Source: Glaciecola sp. UBA1851 | GTDB taxonomy: Bacteria; Pseudomonadota; Gammaproteobacteria; Enterobacterales; Alteromonadaceae | DNA length: 22,449 nt | NCBI GenBank assembly: GCA_002338515.1 | Contig: DDIL01000118.1 | Coordinates: 1 to 22,449 of the forward strand | Direction: 5' to 3' | Shown: piece after piece, positions 1 to 7,870 of the stretch | Layout: each line of letters starts with the position of its first letter | How positions within the stretch are numbered: position 1 is the stretch's first letter | Made by a program: the position numbers and the translations under genes | Notes under the pieces: model-generated | What the model saw: only the letters and a program-made list of their open reading frames with translations | The model's database searches: none | Told to the model about the DNA's origin: nothing

Positions 1-803
1 GCCACCGCTGGGAATGCTGGAACTTTACTGATTGCCAAACCAAGCAAAACAAACAAAGGGATAAGCGTATACCATGCAATGTTAAACTCCTGTAGCAATA
101 AGGCTTGCATTTGTTCTATACGTTCAGCAGACACGCCTTCTTCAACATTAAATCCAAGTATAATAAATAAAACAACTGCAATGGCGAAACTTGGCACTGT
201 GGTCCAAGTCATATATTTTATGTGTTCGAATAAATTAGTGCCTGCAACTGCTGGAGCAAGGTTAGTGGTTTCAGATAATGGTGATAATTTATCTCCAAAA
301 TACGCGCCTGATATAATTGCACCTGCTGTAATGGGCAAAGATAAACCCATTCCTGTTGCTATACCAATTAAGGCTACACCAATAGTGGCCGCGGTTGTCC
401 AGCTACTACCAATACTCATAGCCACTATGGCACATATAATCGCACTGGCTGCATAAAAGATACTCGGGCTTAAAAGCGATAGCCCATAATAAATTAAAGT
501 AGGCACTGTACCAGCTAACATCCAAGTACCAATTAACGACCCAACTGCTAGTAATATTAAACACGCCCCTAGCGACATTGAAATACCAGCAATCATGCCT
601 TGTTCAATATCATGCCAGCTATGTCCATTTTTTAAGCCAATAGCTGCAGCTAAAAACATCCCTATTAGCAATGCAATTTGATTTGGCCCATAAGATGAAT
701 CTTTGCCGAACAAAAGTACTGCACTAAACATCATAAAAACTAATAGCACTATAGGAATAAGTGCGTCTAACATGCTGGGTTCTTTTATTTGTTGATTAGA
801 CAT
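1..803 (-). CDS. nhaC: NhaC-type Na+/H+ antiporter, 3' end cut by window
   Basis: Integral inner-membrane protein that exchanges Na+ for H+ for sodium and pH homeostasis. About 267 residues are visible from the ATG; the C-terminal part lies outside the window. The translation is a chain of hydrophobic helices with the NhaC core signature: a glycine/serine-rich GSSWTTAATIGVAL segment, then ISGAYFGDKLSPLSETTNLA, followed by LFEHIKYMTWTT. The ATG is preceded by a good Shine-Dalgarno sequence (AAGGAAGA) that overlaps the stop codon of the upstream symporter gene, with only 10 bases between the two genes. The genes are therefore probably co-transcribed and translationally coupled. Family assignment is firm. 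The exact substrate is not: NhaC relatives include malate/lactate antiporters, and the distinguishing C-terminal half is not visible. Confidence 0.88.
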   Translation of the reverse strand, partial: MSNQQIKEPSMLDALIPIVLLVFMMFSAVLLFGKDSSYGPNQIALLIGMFLAAAIGLKNGHSWHDIEQGMIAGISMSLGACLILLAVGSLIGTWMLAGTVPTLIYYGLSLLSPSIFYAASAIICAIVAMSIGSSWTTAATIGVALIGIATGMGLSLPITAGAIISGAYFGDKLSPLSETTNLAPAVAGTNLFEHIKYMTWTTVPSFAIAVVLFIILGFNVEEGVSAERIEQMQALLLQEFNIAWYTLIPLFVLLGLAISKVPAFPAV

Positions 804-813
804 GGTCTCTTCC

Positions 814-2139
814 TTAAAGTACTGAGCGGTAAAACATAAAAGCAATCGCGGCAGGGCAAATAAACTTCACATAATATGGCCATATTTTCCAAAACAAGCC
901 GCTTTCAATCTCTGGGCTACCTTGTTTTAGTTCAGATAATATATCATCTCGTTTCCATACCCAGCCAGCAAATATACATAACGCTAACCCCAGCAATGGT
1001 TGGCTATATTCGGTCGTAACAGTTATCACAAGGCCAAATAAAGCACCAAAGTTAAATACAATAATTGAGCTTAAAACAAATACTAGAAGAGTAATATAAA
1101 CAGTGGCTCGTCTTCTGCGCATGCCTTTGTTGTCAACTAAGTAAGCAACAGGCACTTCAAGCATAGAAATAGAGGAAGTGAGCGCGGCAATTACCATCAA
1201 TGCGAAAAAGAAAAAGGCAACGAAACTGCCAATGTAACCCATTGAGGTAAATAGTGAGGGCAATACTTGGAAAATGAGGGTTGGTCCAGAAATTAGCTTG
1301 TCATTTTCAAAGATGGCGACACCGTTATTTAGCGCAACATACATGGCTGGAATGATAAGCATACCAGCTAACACTGCTACGCCAATGTCAACTAAAGCAA
1401 CCGATGTTCCTAACTTAGGTAAGTTCTCATGCTTTTGAATATAGGAGCCATACACAAGCATGGTACCTACCCCTAGTGACATTGAGAAGAAGGCTTGACC
1501 CATTGCATCAACCATTAAGTCAGGGTCAAGTACACGACTTACATCGGGTACTAAAAATGCCTTCCAACCGTCTATTGCGCCATCTTGTGTGCTGACATAT
1601 ACAATTAAAGCAATAATTAGAAATAATAAAGTAGGCATTAGTCTTACCGACCAGCGCTCTATTCCATTGCTTACTCCGCCTATTACAACAAGGCATGTCA
1701 TTACCAAAAATAGAGCCATAAACACTAGGCTTCTAGCCGTGGAATCTGCAGTTAACCAACCAATATTCAAAGTAAAGACACTGGATATTGCATCGATGAA
1801 ATATGAAATCATCCAACCAGCTACTATGGCATAAAATGAAAGAATCAAAATAACGGTTATTGCGCCAATACTACCTGTTACAGTACCAAGCGCATTACCT
1901 GAAATCTTTTTGAGTGCATCTATCATGTTAGTTTGTTTGGCTCTACCAATGATGAGCTCAGCCATTAAAACTGGATAGGCTAACAAAAATGCCATGATTA
2001 AATACATAACAACAAAAGCGGCACCACCATTCTCAGCCACTTTTGTTGGGAAGCCCCAAATATTACCTAAACCTACGGCCGATCCGGCCGCAGCCAAAAT
2101 AAACCCAAGTCTGGAGGAAAATTGACCTCTAGCGCTCAT
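814..2139 (-). CDS. Sodium-dependent transporter, NSS/SNF family (LeuT/MhsT-like)
   Basis: A 441-residue inner-membrane Na+-coupled symporter, presumably for amino acids or related amines. The N-terminus (residues about 6-45) is the diagnostic first helix of the neurotransmitter:sodium symporter fold, including AAAGSAVGLGNIWGFP, whose unwound section forms Na+ and substrate sites in LeuT. The length matches the short bacterial branch of about 440-455 residues that usually has eleven rather than twelve transmembrane helices. The ATG follows the purine-rich stretch AAAGAGG at normal spacing. It is the first gene of a probable two-gene unit with the NhaC-type antiporter 10 bases downstream, so Na+ brought in by this symporter could be expelled by its partner; that link is inference. 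The substrate cannot be read from the sequence. Confidence 0.92.
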   Translation of the reverse strand: MSARGQFSSRLGFILAAAGSAVGLGNIWGFPTKVAENGGAAFVVMYLIMAFLLAYPVLMAELIIGRAKQTNMIDALKKISGNALGTVTGSIGAITVILILSFYAIVAGWMISYFIDAISSVFTLNIGWLTADSTARSLVFMALFLVMTCLVVIGGVSNGIERWSVRLMPTLLFLIIALIVYVSTQDGAIDGWKAFLVPDVSRVLDPDLMVDAMGQAFFSMSLGVGTMLVYGSYIQKHENLPKLGTSVALVDIGVAVLAGMLIIPAMYVALNNGVAIFENDKLISGPTLIFQVLPSLFTSMGYIGSFVAFFFFALMVIAALTSSISMLEVPVAYLVDNKGMRRRRATVYITLLVFVLSSIIVFNFGALFGLVITVTTEYSQPLLGLALCIFAGWVWKRDDILSELKQGSPEIESGLFWKIWPYYVKFICPAAIAFMFYRSVL

Positions 2140-2190
2140 AACAACCTCTTTTTATTATTTTTATTATTCCCAGCCTAGATTCAGTATCAG

Positions 2191-2221
2191 CCTATATTTA
2201 ATAAAAAACAAATACAGTCAA
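2191..2221 (-). promoter_or_regulatory. Candidate sigma-70 promoter for the SNF-nhaC operon
   Basis: Read on the minus strand, TTGACT (2221-2216, five of six matches to the -35 consensus) is followed after 19 bases by TATAGG (2196-2191, four of six matches to the -10). Transcription would start near 2184 and give a leader of about 45 bases. The spacer is slightly long, so this is a suggestion only. Confidence 0.3.
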
Positions 2222-2267
2222 CTTACGTTAAGAAACTAGCACATTGGTTCTTTTATATAAGAATACC

Positions 2268-2297
2268 AAAAAAGGCGCCGAATGGACGCCTTTTTTT
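2268..2297 (-). terminator. Rho-independent terminator downstream of prc
   Basis: An inverted repeat pairs AAAAAAGGCG (2268-2277) with CGCCTTTTTT (2287-2296); two further G-C pairs can form inside with one bulged base. Read on the minus strand the stem ends in a run of T, as expected for a transcript coming from prc, which stops at 2363. The run of T on the plus strand makes it formally bidirectional, but no plus-strand gene leads into it. Confidence 0.8.
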
Positions 2298-2362
2298 CAT
2301 TTAAACTAGTGCCTGTTGATCTTTGCAATATGATTTTAGAGCAAAGCACACCAGGCTTAACT

Positions 2363-4564
2363 TTATGATGCTTTAGAATTTAGTGCATAGGTACCAATTT
2401 GAATCATATCAAATGTTATATTCGCCGCTTCACTTAAGAAAGGGTCTATCTCTTCCAATTCGTCAGGCAAGTCATCTTCTAATGTTTCAACCGTTGGGAG
2501 TCCTAATCGTTGAAGTCGTTCATTCACTCTAGCTAAGCGTTTTGACTCAGCTTCTGTTCTTTCTTTTAAACGTTCTGACTCTACTAACGAAATGTAGTTT
2601 TTATCTTTATTCTTATTATATTCTTCTATATCTTTATAAATATATTGGAACTCAGGATCCTTCATAGCCCGTGCGCTATGTTTTGCAGCCAGTACGTCTA
2701 GAGTCGTACTATGGTCAGCTAAGGTAGTGTAATTCGCTCGTTGAATGCTATCCCAAGGTAACGCGGTATCTTCACTGCTTTCACCCCACTCTTCAGGGTT
2801 AATCGCTGATGGATATAAAATATCAGGTTTCACGCCTAAATGTTGCGTACTACCACCATTAATTCGATAGAACTTGCCAGTGGTAAATTGAACGGCACCT
2901 AATTTATTTTCAAAGAAGTCATATACACGCCCTAACCCTCTATGTTGCTGAACCGTACCTTTGCCAAACGTTTGTTCACCAATAATAATCGCGCGCCCAA
3001 AGTCTTGCATGGCGGCAGCAAATATTTCGCTGGCTGACGCACTAAATCGGTCTACCATGACAGTTAATGGACCATCGTAGTAAACAATCCCATCTCTGTT
3101 TCTTTCTACATCTATGCGACCACTCTCGTAACGCACCTGAACAACAGGGCCTTTATCAATAAATAAGCCACTTAATTCAATCGACTCTGGCAAACTGCCA
3201 CCGCCATTTCCGCGTAAGTCAACAATAATACCTTCTACTTGTTCTTTTTTCAGGTCATCAATTAACTTAATAACATCCGCATGTAACTTGTGGTAAAAAG
3301 ACGGAATTTCAATTACGCCCAGTTTTTTACCTTGGTTAGGGCCATCAGGGGCAATAAATACTTCCGCTTTTGCTTGACGGTCTTCTAACTTAACTTTGTC
3401 GCGAGTAATGGCTATTTCTGTTATCTTTTTAGTATCAGTTCCGCCCTTTTGAACTTGCAACTTAACTACCGAACCTTTTGGCCCTTTTATTAAGTCAACT
3501 ACTTCATCTAAACGCCAGCCTACTACGTCAACAAAAGCTTCTTCATCTTCTTGGGCAACACCAATAATTTTATCTTGAGGCTTTATTTGCCCAGAATTAT
3601 CTGCAGGACCACCTGCCACTAAACTCATAATAACGGTATGATCTTCTTCGCTTCTAAGTACAGCACCAATGCCTTCCAATGATAGATTCATATCCATTTG
3701 GAAACGCTCAGTATTTCGTGGCGACAAATAACTAGTGTGAGCTTCTATAGACCGAGAGAAGGCATTCATAACCGTTTGAAATACGTCTTCGCTATTTGTT
3801 TGAGTTAAACGGCGAATTGCCCGTGTATAACGTTTGTGCAAAATCTCTTGCGTTTCTTCCCACGTTTTATCAGCTAGTTTTAAATTTAGTGCGTCATATT
3901 TAACGCGTTGACGCCATACTTCATTGAGTTCGTCATTGCTTTTAGCCCAAGTGGCATCTTCTCTGTCGTAGTAAAACTTATCGTTTTTCTCTTCAAAATC
4001 GAAATCATTATTTAATAAGGTCAGCGCATATTTAAAACGCTCTTGACGACGCTCTAAATTAGCAAGGTAAATATCATATACAATATCTAAATCGCCTAAT
4101 CTTATTGCATCATCAAACTTTTTAGAGTATTTCCTGAACACTTCAATGTCTTTCGCAACGAAAAAGTGCTTATTTGAATCAAGTAAATCTAAATAACGCT
4201 CAAATACCTGTTCAGACAACTCATCGTCAATTTTTATCTTTTTATAATGAGAGCGTACAAATAAATCGGATATTCGTTTGGCCGCGATAGCATGTTGCTT
4301 CTCTTGTGATAGCTCTGGAATAACAAATACTTCCGTCGCTTCTGCCTCTTTGGCTTCTTCAGTATCAGCAAACGTAGCAGGAGCAAAAACAAGACTTAAG
4401 GCAATACATAAGGCACTCAGCGAATAGTAATTAGGTTTTTCATTTACGCATTTGTTCCCATCTCGGCAAACTTGTGTGCTTATCTGACCATTTGCAATAC
4501 TGCTAAATGATTCAGCGCGTTGAAAAAAACTTGAAACTACTTCGCGAAGCTTTAATACATGCAT
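2363..4564 (-). CDS. prc: Tail-specific (C-terminal processing) periplasmic protease Prc/Tsp
   Basis: Periplasmic serine protease of family S41 that degrades proteins from their C-terminus. In E. coli it processes penicillin-binding protein 3 and works with NlpI to limit murein endopeptidases. The predicted product has 733 residues against about 682 in E. coli. A PDZ domain lies at about residues 290-375. The catalytic serine is in FSASASEIF (Ser510) and the lysine in TFGKGTVQQ (Lys535), 25 residues apart as in the family. The C-terminal Tsp region with ALPWDSI is present. The N-terminus is odd: a hydrophobic signal segment ending in APATFA lies about 48 residues after the first ATG instead of next to it, and the Shine-Dalgarno sequence is weak. 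A start-site error or one-base frameshift at about 4430 is possible (see findings). The gene follows proQ by 22 bases, as in E. coli. Confidence 0.95.
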   Translation of the reverse strand: MHVLKLREVVSSFFQRAESFSSIANGQISTQVCRDGNKCVNEKPNYYSLSALCIALSLVFAPATFADTEEAKEAEATEVFVIPELSQEKQHAIAAKRISDLFVRSHYKKIKIDDELSEQVFERYLDLLDSNKHFFVAKDIEVFRKYSKKFDDAIRLGDLDIVYDIYLANLERRQERFKYALTLLNNDFDFEEKNDKFYYDREDATWAKSNDELNEVWRQRVKYDALNLKLADKTWEETQEILHKRYTRAIRRLTQTNSEDVFQTVMNAFSRSIEAHTSYLSPRNTERFQMDMNLSLEGIGAVLRSEEDHTVIMSLVAGGPADNSGQIKPQDKIIGVAQEDEEAFVDVVGWRLDEVVDLIKGPKGSVVKLQVQKGGTDTKKITEIAITRDKVKLEDRQAKAEVFIAPDGPNQGKKLGVIEIPSFYHKLHADVIKLIDDLKKEQVEGIIVDLRGNGGGSLPESIELSGLFIDKGPVVQVRYESGRIDVERNRDGIVYYDGPLTVMVDRFSASASEIFAAAMQDFGRAIIIGEQTFGKGTVQQHRGLGRVYDFFENKLGAVQFTTGKFYRINGGSTQHLGVKPDILYPSAINPEEWGESSEDTALPWDSIQRANYTTLADHSTTLDVLAAKHSARAMKDPEFQYIYKDIEEYNKNKDKNYISLVESERLKERTEAESKRLARVNERLQRLGLPTVETLEDDLPDELEEIDPFLSEAANITFDMIQIGTYALNSKAS

Positions 4565-4586
4565 AAATTTACGACCCGTTTATCTG

Positions 4587-5306
4587 TTATTTTTTAAGAG
4601 ACTTATTCACTTGGTATAGTTGTGAAGACTTTACTTTGACCGACATTCCTGAACTCAGTTGAACAAATACACCGTCTTTATCTATGTCGGCAATTGTGAC
4701 TTCAACAGGAGCACTTCCTAACTTTACTAAGGCTTTATTGCCCGCAATAAGTTCACTCGATGTTAGCACTGAATCAAGTTTAGGAACATTTTGCGTGTTT
4801 GGACCACGTTTAGAATTGTTGCCACCACGTTTCTGGTGACTAGAAGAAGGTTTAGAATTGGAGGGTGTTTTAGGTGTTTTACCTCTAGGAATGTTCCCAC
4901 GTTTTGCCCTAGGTTTATCTTCAGCCTTGTCACCATTCTTAGCGTCTCGCTCTTTGGCTTTTTCTGCTCGTAGCTGTTTAGCCTTTTGTTTGCTTTCTTT
5001 TAATTGTGTAGCCGCGTGTTCAGCATGTTCTGCTTCAACTAATTCACCATCTTCACCGGTTAAGTCGACTCGTGCGACCCCCACTTTAACAGATTCAAGA
5101 TAGCGCCAACTGCTGGTGTAATGCCTTAAGCATAAGCGTAACAAACGGTTTGATACGTCCTCATTTTCAGCCAAGTCTTTTGCTAAGTCTTGAAAAATGC
5201 CTATTTTAAGCGGCTTAACTTTACCTTCTAGGAAAAAGCATTTTGGGTATTTACTGCTTAAAAATGCCAAGGTTTCTTTTTGATTTGTTGTTTTTTGCTG
5301 TTCCAT
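4587..5306 (-). CDS. proQ: RNA chaperone ProQ
   Basis: A global RNA-binding protein that stabilises small RNAs and mRNA 3' ends; in E. coli it also affects ProP osmoregulation. The 239 residues compare with 232 in E. coli and show the same three parts. The FinO-type RNA-binding domain covers residues about 10-120 (FLSSKYPKCFF, then LRLCLRHYTSSWRYL). A lysine/arginine-rich low-complexity linker follows at about 100-185. A C-terminal Tudor-like domain covers about 190-236 (VFVQLSSGMSVKVKSSQLYQ). The ATG is preceded by AGCGGA. It forms a probable operon with prc, 22 bases downstream. A 160-base gap on its upstream side, with no clear promoter visible, separates it from the acidic protein gene. 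Confidence 0.96.
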   Translation of the reverse strand: MEQQKTTNQKETLAFLSSKYPKCFFLEGKVKPLKIGIFQDLAKDLAENEDVSNRLLRLCLRHYTSSWRYLESVKVGVARVDLTGEDGELVEAEHAEHAATQLKESKQKAKQLRAEKAKERDAKNGDKAEDKPRAKRGNIPRGKTPKTPSNSKPSSSHQKRGGNNSKRGPNTQNVPKLDSVLTSSELIAGNKALVKLGSAPVEVTIADIDKDGVFVQLSSGMSVKVKSSQLYQVNKSLKK

Positions 5307-5466
5307 TTAATCCGCTTTTACACTATTTATTTAGTTTTGTTTAAGGATTTAATGTTTAAATTAAACCCTAGTGTTGTATTTATCACACAAGTTTCAACGC
5401 TATATATAGCTGTTGATATCTGCATAATTTAGTTGAGTATATTAATGTTATTCATTATCGTTAAGG

Positions 5467-5760
5467 CTAAAGCTCGTCCACCCCTTCAATGATAGTATCC
5501 CAATTATTGATAAGATGATCCACCCAATCGACTAAATCATCGTCATCTAAGTCGTTTAAATGGATATCTTGATGCCAATGCTCCCAAACATATCCTAAAA
5601 TAAGCTCTATTTTCACAGTGCTTAGGTTATCGTCTATAAGCGCATAAACCATATGTAAAATATCATTCAGCTTATCACTCGCCCCTTCTGGATCATCATG
5701 AAAATCTTCCATATCCAAGGGGGTTGATAAAACAGTATGTATATCAATTAAATCTTTCAT
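5467..5760 (-). CDS. Small acidic protein of unknown function
   Basis: I do not recognise this 97-residue protein. It is extremely acidic, with runs such as LDDDDLVDW and many Asp and Glu spread along its length, few basic residues, several Trp (WEHWH, VDWVDH, NNWD) and no signal peptide or membrane helix. It should be a small, mostly helical cytoplasmic protein. Its ATG overlaps the msrC stop codon by one base (TAATG on the minus strand), a classic translational-coupling arrangement, so the two are almost certainly made from one message. The neighbourhood (msrC before, proQ and prc after) gives no firm function. The regular reading frame and tight coupling make it a real gene. Confidence 0.85.
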   Translation of the reverse strand: MKDLIDIHTVLSTPLDMEDFHDDPEGASDKLNDILHMVYALIDDNLSTVKIELILGYVWEHWHQDIHLNDLDDDDLVDWVDHLINNWDTIIEGVDEL

Positions 5761-6266
5761 TATGCGGCCAGTGTAGATTCTAGAATGGTAATAACCTGCT
5801 CTAAAAATTGCTGGTCATGTTCAGAAAACCTTGAAAATATAGGGCTATCTATATCTAACACGGCAATTACCATACCATTACGTTGAACTGGTAACACTAT
5901 CTCAGAATTAGACGCTGCATCACAAGCTATGTGCCCTTCAAATGCATGCACATCGTCTATACGCTGCACTTCGTTTGTTAACGCAGCAGTGCCACATACA
6001 CCTTTGCCCAATGGAATACGGATGCAGGCTACCTGCCCCTGAAACGGACCTAATACCAACTGGTTTTCTTTATGTAAATAAAATCCAGCCCAGTTTATTT
6101 GCGGCATATTGTTAAATAACACTGCACTTATATTAGCCATATTCGCGATTAGATCAGGTTCACCTGCCGTTATGGCCTTAATTTGGTTGAGTAACGTGGT
6201 GTAAGTAGCCTCTATAGCGGATGATTGGCTGGATATAGCTGAATTTTCAATGACTAACTCGCTCAA
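5760..6266 (-). CDS. msrC: Free methionine-(R)-sulfoxide reductase (GAF domain)
   Basis: A cytoplasmic enzyme that reduces free L-methionine-(R)-sulfoxide to methionine, a step in recovery from oxidative damage. The 168 residues form one GAF domain and follow E. coli MsrC (YebR) closely, with INWAGFYL, LVLGPFQG, GKGVCGTA and GHIACDAASNSEIVLP. All three cysteines of the family's catalytic relay are present (Cys81, Cys91, Cys115). The start codon is TTG, not ATG: it sits eight bases after AAGGA, and no in-frame ATG occurs before residue 43, so TTG is well supported. In E. coli msrC also lies next to proQ-prc. Here it shares their strand and overlaps the following acidic-protein gene by one base. 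Confidence 0.95.
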   Translation of the reverse strand: MSELVIENSAISSQSSAIEATYTTLLNQIKAITAGEPDLIANMANISAVLFNNMPQINWAGFYLHKENQLVLGPFQGQVACIRIPLGKGVCGTAALTNEVQRIDDVHAFEGHIACDAASNSEIVLPVQRNGMVIAVLDIDSPIFSRFSEHDQQFLEQVITILESTLAA

Positions 6267-6374
6267 TAGCTATCCTTTATGATTTAAAATGAAACATTAG
6301 TAATTAATAATCGCGTAGATTATCACTTTAATTGGTGTTGATCAGTTATTTTATAACCGTTTTACAAATTTTTA

Positions 6375-6923
6375 TCACACTAACCAAGTTTGGCGTTTCG
6401 AGAAGTGGGAGCTTAGGAATGCCGTTTGGTCAGCTAGTATTCTGCGATTCATTAAATAGAAACGTTCATACATATTAGGGACAAATGGAACCGCAATAAG
6501 CTTCATGTTTGCTTCTTCCGGTGTTTTTGCGCCTTTTGCATGATTACAGCGTTTGCAGGATGTTGCTGAATTTGTCCAAGTGTTTTTGCCCCCTCTAGAA
6601 CGAGGGATGATATGATCGCGTGTTAATTTGCTGGCTTGGAATACACCTGCACAATATAAACAGGTATAATTATCACGCCTAAAAAGGTATTGATTACACA
6701 ACGATATTTTGCCGCTTTCTTGTGTTATTTTACCATCACAGGCAATAATGGAAGAAAGTTCAAGCTGACTCTGAACCCCTAAATTATTATAACCACCCCT
6801 GAGTACTTTTTTAGTCTCTCCGAGTTCAAATAGTACCTTTTCTTGAACATAACATTTGGCCGCTTCTTCAACTGTAATCCAAGTTTGTGGCAGTCCAGAT
6901 TTATTAAGACGCAAAATAAGCAT
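6375..6923 (-). CDS. HNH endonuclease family protein
   Basis: A 182-residue protein with a zinc-bound HNH nuclease fold in its second half. A first cysteine pair (Cys88, Cys91 in YTCLYC) precedes the motif DHIIPRSRGGKNTWTN, with Asp103, His104 and Asn118. A second cysteine pair (Cys123, Cys126) precedes CNHAKG with His128. The family is widespread as a solitary chromosomal gene in gammaproteobacteria; its role is not settled, and both DNA repair and defence have been suggested for relatives. The ATG is preceded by AAAGGG at good spacing. It stands alone, 108 bases from msrC and 210 from the YHS gene, so it need not share their function. No partner methylase or restriction gene is nearby. Confidence 0.85.
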   Translation of the reverse strand: MLILRLNKSGLPQTWITVEEAAKCYVQEKVLFELGETKKVLRGGYNNLGVQSQLELSSIIACDGKITQESGKISLCNQYLFRRDNYTCLYCAGVFQASKLTRDHIIPRSRGGKNTWTNSATSCKRCNHAKGAKTPEEANMKLIAVPFVPNMYERFYLMNRRILADQTAFLSSHFSKRQTWLV

Positions 6924-7086
6924 ACATTCACCCTTTATAACCTTAATAAAAAGGCAATAACATTATGAAAAAACTCAATTGCTATAACTTAAACTTTTTT
7001 ATTTAAATAAAACACAAAAATAGTGATTAAAAAATATTCAGGATGTTTACAAAAGTATCCAAGTGATATGTTTTAAACCGAGGTGT

Positions 7087-7114
7087 AAACAGGTGAACGT
7101 ATGTTCACCTGTTT
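7087..7114 (-). terminator. Perfect hairpin, probable terminator of the YHS-domain gene
   Basis: A perfect 12-base inverted repeat: AAACAGGTGAAC at 7087-7098 and GTTCACCTGTTT at 7103-7114, with the four-base loop GTAT. It begins 20 bases after the YHS gene's stop codon on the minus strand. The T run after the stem is only three bases, so termination efficiency is uncertain; it may also protect the 3' end. Confidence 0.6.
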
Positions 7115-7133
7115 ATTTGCATGGTAATAGGCC

Positions 7134-7577
7134 CTAGAAACTTAGGTCAACATTGTTAGGATAATTTTTGTCAGCTTCAGCAATGAAGTAGTCAATATCT
7201 TCATTGAAACGTTTAGCTACACGTTTGCTGTAGTTTAGATATAACTTACCGTTGTAAATTTGAAATGCGTCTTCATCTATGCTGACTAATTTGTCGTTAG
7301 CCAAACCAAATGCACAATAACCACCATATTGTGGCGCATACTTTTCAGGATCAGATTCAAACAACGCTTGGTTTTCAGCTGAAGAGAAATGCCACTGGGC
7401 ACCCTTCCATGTAAAAACATGTTCATCTGCACCTTTCACTGCTTTGTTTTCTGTCCAATAGGCAACCGTATCATAACCATATATTGCTTTGTTGTTAAAT
7501 GTACCCGTTTCTACTGGCGGATTGGCAAAAGCAGAAACGCTGGCTACCAATAGTATAAAAAATGAAATAATTCGCAT
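7134..7577 (-). CDS. Secreted YHS-domain protein
   Basis: A 147-residue protein with a clear signal peptide: residues 1-18, a hydrophobic core ISFFILLVASV, and a cleavage site after SAFA. The mature protein should be periplasmic. It contains a YHS domain (residues about 25-90), recognisable from YGYDTVAYW, WHFSSAENQALFESDPEKYA and PQYGGYCAFG. YHS domains in other proteins accompany metal-binding or heavy-metal transport modules. Small secreted YHS proteins are common in marine Proteobacteria, but their job is unknown to me. The ATG follows AAGGA at seven bases. It looks monocistronic, with its own terminator-like hairpin and a 293-base gap upstream. Confidence 0.85.
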   Translation of the reverse strand: MRIISFFILLVASVSAFANPPVETGTFNNKAIYGYDTVAYWTENKAVKGADEHVFTWKGAQWHFSSAENQALFESDPEKYAPQYGGYCAFGLANDKLVSIDEDAFQIYNGKLYLNYSKRVAKRFNEDIDYFIAEADKNYPNNVDLSF

Positions 7578-7725
7578 GTTTAGTCCTTAAAAGAGCTAGT
7601 TTTTTCCACTAACAAAAATTGATTAACAAATATCGATAGGGCTTTATGAATTCACACAATTGCCATCTTGCTTAATATGACAGGCAATGAAGGCTTAATA
7701 TTTCAAAGATACAATTATTTTTGCA

Positions 7726-7854
7726 ATGGCACGCATTAAACGCAGCGTTAAAGTTGGTACTATTAGGGTCTGTCGTTCTTTGCTATATGAATTTCGTGGC
7801 GAACTTTACTCAGTACAAGAAATGGATATCGGTTATGTAAATGCAGTTAATTAG
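7726..7854 (+). CDS. Possible 42-residue small protein, or gene remnant
   Basis: The gap between the YHS and HAD genes holds an open frame on the plus strand that begins MARIKRSVKVGTIRVC and ends EMDIGYVNAVN. Its amino-acid composition looks protein-like: a basic start followed by an amphipathic mix with no low-complexity runs. The frame stays open upstream to about 7699. There is no convincing Shine-Dalgarno sequence before the ATG and I recognise no family. It may be the tail of a decayed gene, a genuine small protein or chance. It is the only plus-strand gene candidate between the left edge and rne. Confidence 0.25.
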   Translation: MARIKRSVKVGTIRVCRSLLYEFRGELYSVQEMDIGYVNAVN

Positions 7855-7870
7855 TTTGTGGCAGAAATTT

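Noticed and set aside
79..456. Plus-strand open frame opposite the NhaC-like gene
   Set aside because: The minus-strand frame covering the same bases gives a coherent NhaC protein; this one is its antisense shadow with no family resemblance.
4791..5103. Two plus-strand frames opposite proQ
   Set aside because: They mirror the basic linker of ProQ and lack a ribosome-binding site.
7087..7114. Perfect 12-base inverted repeat considered as a mobile-element end or attachment site
   Set aside because: It occurs once in the window, has a four-base loop and sits 20 bases after a stop codon, so a terminator is the simpler reading.
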